From: Diphasiastrum complanatum
Lineage: Eukaryota > Streptophyta > Lycopodiopsida > Lycopodiales > Lycopodiaceae
Direction of reading: 5' to 3'
Length of the DNA stretch: 64,000 nucleotides
Assembly (NCBI GenBank): GCA_029204225.1
Contig: CM055109.1
Coordinates: 31,533,870 to 31,597,869, forward strand
Positions 50,501-59,500 of this stretch are shown piece after piece. Position numbers and translations under genes: made by a program. Position 1 is the stretch's first letter; the number at the start of each line of letters is the position of its first letter. The notes below the pieces were generated by a model, which was given only the letters and a program-made list of their open reading frames with translations, did not search any database and was not told the DNA's origin.

Positions 50501-53500
50501 CCATGTGGGGCCACCAAAAAGTGCCACATGGCTTATCGACCCCAAAGATATATGGAATTCAATTCTAGCCCTTTCTCCCCTCTCCAACTCCTACGTACCA
50601 CAGCTCTCTCCATTCCCTTGAAGATCTGTTGGTACAAAGAGGGAGGAAGGAGAAAGTACGGCCTAGCAAAGACAGGCCTCCAAGAATAATTACTCTCTTT
50701 TGGATTTTTTTTTTATATTTTTTTTTATTATTTCAAGTTACAGTTCAAAAATCTTTTATTATTTTAAACTTAGAAGCCAAGCTTTTCAACTACAAAAGCC
50801 TCATCCTAAGGGAGACGAGCAATCGTGGGAGACGTGCTGATAGGGCCGCGGGGAGGCGCGCCACTCCCCCCTGTCACATCAAAAGGTAATAAATACCCTC
50901 TCATCCCCTAGGCTTGGTGCAAGAACAGTTCCGCGGGTTAGCTGACTGAGTTACAGCCGTAAGGAAGGCACAAATTCGGGGGAGGTAAAACCCTCCCCCC
51001 CCCCCCCCCCCCCCTCTTTCCCCCCAAACTGCAAAGTTGAAACAACTATTGTAGGTACTAAATTGTACCTATAGATCTAGAAGTTTTTTTTTTCTCCCAC
51101 GGCGCCGGCCAGGCTACAGGCAGGCTTCCACAATTTTTCTGAAGCTACGATTTCTTTCCGCCTCCCCCCCCCCCCCCCCCTTGCGCAAACTGTCAGCGCA
51201 AAAAAAAGGCGTCCGTACTGTATTGATTTCAACCAGTAAGGTTAACAGACAGAGGGGGGGTTAGGAAAAGGTAAAAAAAAGGATCAAACTACCTCTCGTA
51301 CGGATTCCAATGTATTAAGCTGGACTCCCGAGACCGAAAGAAAGGCTTAACCAGATTAGCGGGCCTCCAAAGGTTCACTATAACCTTAGCAAAGTTCAAA
51401 TTATTTAAACTTGCAAAAAAAAAAGTTTAAAGGGAACTTTTTTGCAATCAAGTTCTTTCATTGCAAAAATTTATTAGGCCAAGGTTAATTAAGTGACTTT
51501 AACTAAACCTCAATTTTCCTACCCAGATTTGAATAGGCAGCTCTCCCTAGCACACATCTCCTGGCCTGGAGATACATCCTGGCTAATGCACGTGCTCTCC
51601 ATCCACCAACTCCCGGGTAGACTGAGTGAATGGAAAGAGGGAAACCCCACCACTATATAGGCATAGCACAGTGGGTCCCATAAAGCACGGTCCTGCCGGC
51701 GACACGTGACCACCTAGGGTGGTGACGCGTGGCACCTAACATGTCGATAACTCCAGTCCTGTGTCATGCCCCTTGCGAGGCCGTCACCGAAGGGCGTACC
51801 GTTATGGTACATAACAATCTGGTTGACATAAATTTTGTTGCAGTAAGAATATCTCTAGTACCAAGAGTGCAACAAGGCTTGGATTCCCATATGCAATAAG
51901 AGATCACAACGTAACAGGACAACAACATCTCCCTTTGATCTCATAGTAGACTGGGCATCCGAATATGAAGTGATCCTCGTACTCCACCTCATATAAGGAA
52001 CACAATTGGGAAATTCTCACCTCTCTCAACGTAAACTGGAAGCATCTAGTCTCAATCACAAGCTAGTATGATGAACTTGAAGTTCTCCCAATATGAACCT
52101 GAGACCATGAAATAGTTCTAAATCCAAATAGCGTGGTAGGACTGGGAACCTCACTGTATCCAACTCCAAAAAGTGAGTCCGATAATAGTAGATAAGTTTG
52201 ACCCCTAATTGGCCCTACCATGCTCGATAAAGATATTCTCTATATATGGACAGTATGATGTAGTCATGGGTACCTGATGGAAGATCTGTGATAGAAATGC
52301 CAAGTGTATCAAGTAAGTGGGGGCTTAGAAAAACCGTGACAACTAGTTATCCTAGCAATGAAGATGTCAAGATGAGGGAAGAGTTGCATATGTGTACCTC
52401 TACTCAGAGCTGGAAACTGATTGACTTGTAGGTCTATCTATGAAGTGTCTTAACCTCAATAACAGACACACAACATGAAAGATTGAAAGAAATTAGCTAT
52501 GGGAGCATTTAAAACCATGGAAACCTTAAGCAGCTCAAGAAAGCAAAAGTAGGAACTCAAAACGCTTGATTAGAGAGAGAGAGAGAGAAAGAAAGAAAGC
52601 TTTATTAATGTCTTTTCCATGCCAAAAGGCATACAAGACTAGTAAATGTACATGTCAAGTATGTGGTAACCATAGGAGTGTATGAAACGTCTCCAAAACA
52701 GTAACAAAAGTAGCAAATCTAGAGCTAAAGCTATAAACTGAAATAGATGTGATGCTATAAGAAACATGTGGGAGCATGTATACTGCTAACAGTCATGAGT
52801 GAGGTATCACGCTATCATCTAGTCCTTTCCTGCTGGTGCTGATGCTATAGAAGGATGTAATACGGCCTGCGGATGAAGGGCCACTGGTAGTCTCTGACGT
52901 CGTCTGGGAGGATGAAGAGGTCTCCTCGTGATAGGTCTAGTAGCTCGAGCTGCAACATGGGTATGTGTGGGACGCTGTCTCTGGTCTCTGTGGGCAAGTA
53001 GGTCATCATCATCATCATCGTCACCGTCATCAAAACGTCCTCTCCTCCTGGAGAAGAAAGAAGTGATCTGAGGCTGAGAAACTGACTCTGCTGGGCTGTC
53101 TGATATAAATCCTGTCGTAGTATAAACATCTCTCGTATCATGAGTGCCGCTCATCGGGAATCCTCATAAGCTATGAGCGATCGTAAGGTGACAGGTGTGT
53201 CTCGGAACAAACAGTGGTATCTCCCTCTGATCTCGTAATATACCGGGCACCTAAAGATAAAGTGCTCCTCTGACTCCACCTCCTCTAAAGAGCATAACTG
53301 GCAAATCCGCTCCTCTCTTGGGGTACCCTGGAATCTACCAGTCTCAATAGCCAACTGATGTGATGATACGCGGAGCTGACCCAATGTAAACTGAGGCAAT
53401 GTGATAGTCTCGAGTCCAAATAATGTGGTAAGACCGGGAACCCTGCCATGTCAAGCTCAATAAAATGAGTCCATTAGTAGCCGGGTTTAACCCCAAGCTG

Positions 53501-56500
53501 TCGCCCCCAAGTACGGTCGATATATGCCCGATAGAAGATGCACCTGATATACTGATGAGTACCTGAGGGGAGCTCTGTAATGGAGATACCAAATGACTCA
53601 AGGAGGAAATGGGATGCCTGAGAGAACCACGATAGTCGATAACCCTGGTCATGAAGAAAGTGTGAGGAAACAAGTGTTGTCTGTGTATATCTCATATCCT
53701 CATCGGGTAGAGCCTGGATTCTCTGAATGTATGTGATATGTTGGAATGCAGCATATATCTAAATGGGTGGAATGGCAAACTCTGCAAGAAGGATCTCATG
53801 TGGAACCGAGGGCTTTGCCCAAATCATACGAGCTAACATGGTGGTCTGCAATCGTGAAATGCTAGCCCAATGTGATGAAGGGAGGCATGTACACCGTCTC
53901 TACTGCATATAAGGCTGTGGGGGTGACAATAGTATCAAAGAGTTTACACTTACTGCGAGCATCTCGGATGAGCTTCTTGAAACAGAACCGCTCAAACTGA
54001 ACAAGAGAGGAATGCCCCTTCCCAAGTCGGGTGGTGGCAACCTGCCGCATGTTGAAGGTAGGACCAGAAAAGAGTATCCCCAAATAGGTATAAGAGGAAA
54101 CTACCTCTAAGGACTGTCCATCTAGGATGAGCTCCTGGCGCTGCATGAAGGCTCGAGAAGTGTTGAAGACCATAACCTTGGTCTTTGCAGTGTTCAACCC
54201 CAACCCCCATCTGGTACAAAATCCCTGTAAACAATCCAGCTGCCTCTGCAAACCCTCTCTGGTCGGGGATACTAGTACTACATCATCCGCATAAAGGAGA
54301 ATAGCAATCAGAATGGTGCCAAGTCTACAGCCACCCCCGCCACACTGTGAGATGACTCGCTCTAACTCATCAATATGCAATCCAAAGAGAACCGGTGAAC
54401 GAGAGCACCCCTGTTTCACCCCAATGGTGCTCCAAATGTGATCAGATAGGCCACTACTATGTCGGAAACATCCCAAGACCTTCTCATAAAGAGCCATCAC
54501 TGCTAGAACAATATCTGTGGAGAAACCAAGGTCACGAAGTCTCTGAATGAGCAAGGAGCGTGGTACAGAATCGAAGGCTTTCCTGAAATCCACAAAACAG
54601 CAGTAAACCCTCTCTTTCCTATACTTAGCTTCCTCAATCAAGGCTCAAAGTGTAAAAATATGGTCAGTGGTAGAATAATGAGATCGGAAACCTACCTGCC
54701 CCAATGCATGTAATCTCTGAGCTTCTGCCTCTGAACTCACTGCAGACTGGAGTATGGTACCATAGAGCTTCGTGAGAACATTTCCGATCATGATGGTGCG
54801 GTAGTTACCAGGAATCATAGGATCACCATTTTTATGAATATGGTGGATGATGTTGGTGCACCAGGATGAGGGGAAACCAGAGACAACGGCGGAATTGAGG
54901 AGAGTGGCTAGTGTGGGAGCAAGGAGGTCGGAAGCATGGATTAGGAGTTCAGATTCAAGGTCTTCGATATCTCTTGCTTTATGGGACTTCATTCTCTTGA
55001 TGGCCATAAGTACCATGTCAGATGTGAAGAAGGTGAACTCAGAGGGGCGTGGGGAGATAGAGATGGGTGCATCAGTGGGTAATGTTTGCCTTATTGTGGT
55101 GTTAGGATCTATTACACTGGTACCAAAGCCATCTCCATCTTTGGGAGCAAAAGCAGCAGTAGAGAAAGCTATCAGAAGATAGGAAATATTTCTCAGATTC
55201 TCAGAAAAGCATAGAGGGGGAGAATCGCTGTAGGAACAGCTTTCAAACCTTTGAATTTTGTAGAGAATTTACAGTAGTAGGAAGTACGATTCCTTGTACA
55301 GGTAAATCGCTGGAAAGGCAGCAATTTATCTCTAATTTCATAGATCTATTTTCAGATTTCAGAGCGGAATTAGAGTAGGAAGTAGCGAGCAGATCCATCG
55401 CTGTAGAATCAGCGACCTATCTCTGTTTTCGCAGTGAAATCTTTGCAGGTTTGAGCGAATTTCAAGTCAAAAATGGATGAGCAGGTCATCTCCCTAGGTC
55501 GAAGTGGACGAAGGTGCATTCTTGGTCAAAGACCAAAGCCCATTCAGCGCTGCTAGTACCTTTCGAAATTCGGATTTTTGAAAAAGCTTGGGCCTCAAAT
55601 CAGAAAATTCTGAGCAATACTACATCAGCCTGTCCAGCGAGCAGGGTGCCATCGAAAATCCAGAATTTGGAATTGTTTTTTGGCTTCAAATTTAATTTTT
55701 TTGGACCAACTTAGATGCAGTCAGATCAGGGAGGGTAGGCAGCTATCAACCTCAGAAAGTTTTGCACTTTTTTGGGTCCTTTGCCTGTTTTTTTTTTGAA
55801 CCCCACGTCTGCAATCAGATCAGTGAGCAACTCTACTCAAGAAACCGGAATTTTTGGTACCATTTTGGAGCCACAAACTGGGATTCTCCGGGACAGCAGG
55901 TCTGAAATTTTGGGTGGAAGAGCTGAGAGGGTTCCTCTTTGTATTTTCTTTGGAAGTACAGTCCTCAAAAACAGCTAAGTCTTCTTTCCCTCTTTGTACA
56001 GTTATAAATTAGTCTTTTTGACTTTTTTTGAAAGGAAACGTCAGGCAATCTTTTTCTAGCTCTGAAAAGGACCACTTCTCCGGGATCTGATTAACCCCTG
56101 ACAAGAGGCATTGATGAATTAGAAATGGAATCCCTAAGGTTCAGTAAGGGGAAAGAACCCATGGAAGTTGAAGAACAAGAACAATTCGCCGAAGAACTCG
56201 ACGAATTGGTTACCAAGGAGCAGTTTTTCCACTTGGTAATAGAAGTGGATGAACTGAACTGGCATTAGCCAATTTCAAGTCTAGTGTGGACGACTCGTTT
56301 GCTGAACTCAAAGGCTTGATTTTGAGTTCCACGAAAGGAAGCCTTCCCTCCACTTCTCAGTTGTCCCCTTCTCCACTTCCATCAGTTTCAGGTGAGCCTA
56401 TGCGGTCTCAGTGTTTTTAAAGACTTAAAACCTCCCACTTTTATTGGGGGAGAGAAGGATAGAAATGCAGACATTCTACAAACCTTCCTCAGCAAATGGA

Positions 56501-59500
56501 AGAACATGGGAGTGTTAGTGGTGGGTATGGTGTATAGTGTAGTAGCATAGGTAATCCAAGTATCTAGATCCTCTAGGAGAGCGGGTGGAGCATGAGGGAT
56601 GAACTTGTGCTAAAAAGCACTTGTGGAAGAGCTGAAAAGAAGGTCGGCAAGGTGTTTCCCTTAAATCCCATCGTAGGCTCCATCATTACAATGAAATGTA
56701 TGGTGGAAGTATTGACAAGTAGTATGAAGGAGGTGTGGTTCATTTAAGCGTGCATGTGTAACTCAATGGTAGTTATGGACTCGGCTCATTACATTCGCCA
56801 TGTCCATTTACATTTACTTTACTTTATGCATAGGCAGGCTTTGGGCCCTTTTTTTATTCATTATTTGACATTTAGACTATATGGTTGGCCTTGGGCCCTA
56901 TTATTGATATTTAGACCATATTATTGGCCTTGGGCCCTATCTTTCACTATATTGGTTATTTGGTCATATTACTGAGAGTGGGGGCCTTCTTGGAGGGCGC
57001 ACTATTTTCCCTCTCAGTTTGGCCCTAGCCACTGGAAGCTTCCTTTTAGAGCTTTCTCTTGGCTATAAGTAGGGATTCTGTGTCATTTGTTACTTGGCTT
57101 ATGATATGATCTTCTTCTTTAGTCTCTTTAAGCTTTCTCTCTCCTGCTTTCTAGGGTTAAGTCTTGCTTATGTGATGCTTTCATAGACTAAATCTAGATC
57201 AGCCGTGGCTACTTTCATAACTATGGTGTAAGGATAACTCAATGGTGTAAGGAACATCATCATCAAACCAAGGAGGCTTTGGGAAAAAACTGATGTGGGT
57301 GTGCATCAATGAGGCATAGTTAGGAAAGATGGTGAGGTAGCAATGTGGAGCGAGGTGGTGTGAAATTCGGCCTATAACTCCATTAGGCTATCATATGGAA
57401 AATGGTGAAGTAGTGAGGCGAGGACCTCCAGGTATTTTGTGATGTGGCCAATAGGATGAATATAGAAACCATGACTTGCATAGAATAACTGACCATGTGA
57501 ATAATAATGGCCGAGCCTTTGATACCATCTATACTGGTCCTTGTATGTCCATACCTATATCGAGTCAATGATGAAGGTAACTTGCTTAAAATAAGTAGTC
57601 AAAGTCGATGTTGTTGCACATAAGGAGTTACTCTTAAAGGATCCACTACTGTTTGAATTGAACGTGCTGTACACGGTAGAACGTGAGAGAAACGCAATTG
57701 TCTATCAGGTGATTTGCATGTCTGGATTTCCTTGGAATGTGTGTGATGTACATTTGCTTTCATTGTTCACAAATTTTCTTCATCTATGAGGTGATTTTTA
57801 TATTACAAAGCCCTGATTCAGTCATATTGATAAAAAGACTTGTCACCTTTTTTGGTGATATCTGTTTGTCTTCTAGGTATGGTTCATGGGGTGTATGCTT
57901 CACTTATGGGACTTGGTTTGGTATTATGGGTTTACTGGCGTCTGGAGAAACATACAGTACTTCTGCTTCTCTTCAAAATGCTTGCAGTTTCCTTCTATCA
58001 AAGCAGCTCCCTTCTGGTGGCTGGGGAGAAAGCTATCTATCTTCTCAAGATAAGGTTCAGCCTCTATATCTATGAATGGCATTGCATTTTTAGCAACTTC
58101 TGAGCTTGCAGTTGGGTTCTTGAATCAAATTTGGGTTACTAGGGAATTTTAACTAGATTCTGACCTTTCCAAGAAATGTTTGTACATTGTCATCAATGGG
58201 CAGTTCCCATTCCATTATAATTTTGCTTGCTACACAAAATTCCTGCTAGTGGGCCATGGCTGGTTGTGATTCATCTTCTTTCCGACATTTGTCTAACTGG
58301 CTAAGTGGCCATTGATATCAGAATTTTACACCTGTACGTACAATCGGAAGTATGACACGATTGGTTCTTTGTTGCTGGTCAGAAATGCCATGAAAGCTGT
58401 AGTTTAAGTTTCTCGAAGTGAATTTAATATGATGAAGAGTTTTAGCTAAAGTTTGAAGCTGGTTTTTGTTCAGACCTATACACACCTTGAAGGTGGTGAA
58501 GCACATTTGGTCAACACATCCTGGGCTATGCTTGCATTGATAGCTTCTGGACAGGTACCCTTGCATTTTTCATTCATCCTCCATTGTCTCATTGCTAGTA
58601 GCTCCTCTGAAGTCTGTAGAGACTGAAAAGGATGTTAATACATCTTAAAATAAAGCATGACAAAGTTTGCTTACAAAAGAATTGTGTAAGCTCTTAATTT
58701 CATGGTTTAATAAACTAAGAATATGCAGAGCTGAAGAATGCACTTGAAAATAACAGGAGGAAAAATTCATGCAACCTAGATGATTCAGAGTTAGACTTGC
58801 TTGTGACAACTGAAAAGCATCAAAACGTTTCAAACCATGAAGTCTAAGTTTTCTACAGTGATAGCTTCATGAAAATCTTATGGCTTGATAGATTGCAAGA
58901 GTTAGTCTAGCACCAAAACATCGTATAAAAAGATGTGATTTTCCCTTCACTACCATGGGACAGGTTGAGCGAGATCCAACACCACTACACAAAGCAGCTG
59001 TACTTTTGGTCAATGCTCAGTTCGAAAATGGTGATTATCCTCAGCAGGTATACTTTGTCTACACTTATTATGTCAAGATTGGCCTTTATCATCATGTGCA
59101 TGCAGGAAGCTTACTATGATGGTAAGTTTTCATACATGCGCCTTGTGATCTTCCACCCTACCCTATTCCCCTCTAGATGGTCAATGTAATCTTCACCTTT
59201 GCCTCTTAGAAAGCTTTGAAAAATAACTTAGCCTGGTCTGTGGTAGTATGCTCCAACAATTTTTTCCGGGTTCACATAATATGCGTCATAATATAAAATG
59301 GCCTTGTCATAACATAATGAGTCTGGAGAGGAAGACAAGGTGAAGAAGATGGTAGAGGACTATCTTTCCAAAGGGTTATATCATCCATGGTGTACACTGT
59401 ATACGCAGTTGTAAAACTATTCTAGTTATCTAGGTAATATTGAATAAAATATAACTTGGTTAGAAAAGGCATCTTTCATGTTGGATCTTGCGCTAGTCCC

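Larger units (their letters stand above)
47085..51816 (-). mobile_element. Ty3/gypsy chromovirus G6, rearranged, TSD ATCTG
   Basis: LTR sequence lies at both ends (47085-47553 full, 51538-51816 partial), with ATCTG at 47080-47084 and 51817-51821. Removing it rejoins LINE L5. On the minus strand it carries gag remnant, RT, RNase H, integrase and chromodomain. A 1.1-kb foreign-looking block (50455-51537) replaces the LTR end, PBS, leader and gag start. Most of gag and all of the protease are deleted. Confidence 0.9.

Noticed and set aside
50629-50889. 86-codon frame as a plastid protein gene
   Set aside because: The hydrophobic and Arg-rich parts fit no plastid protein that I can identify, so I leave it unassigned.
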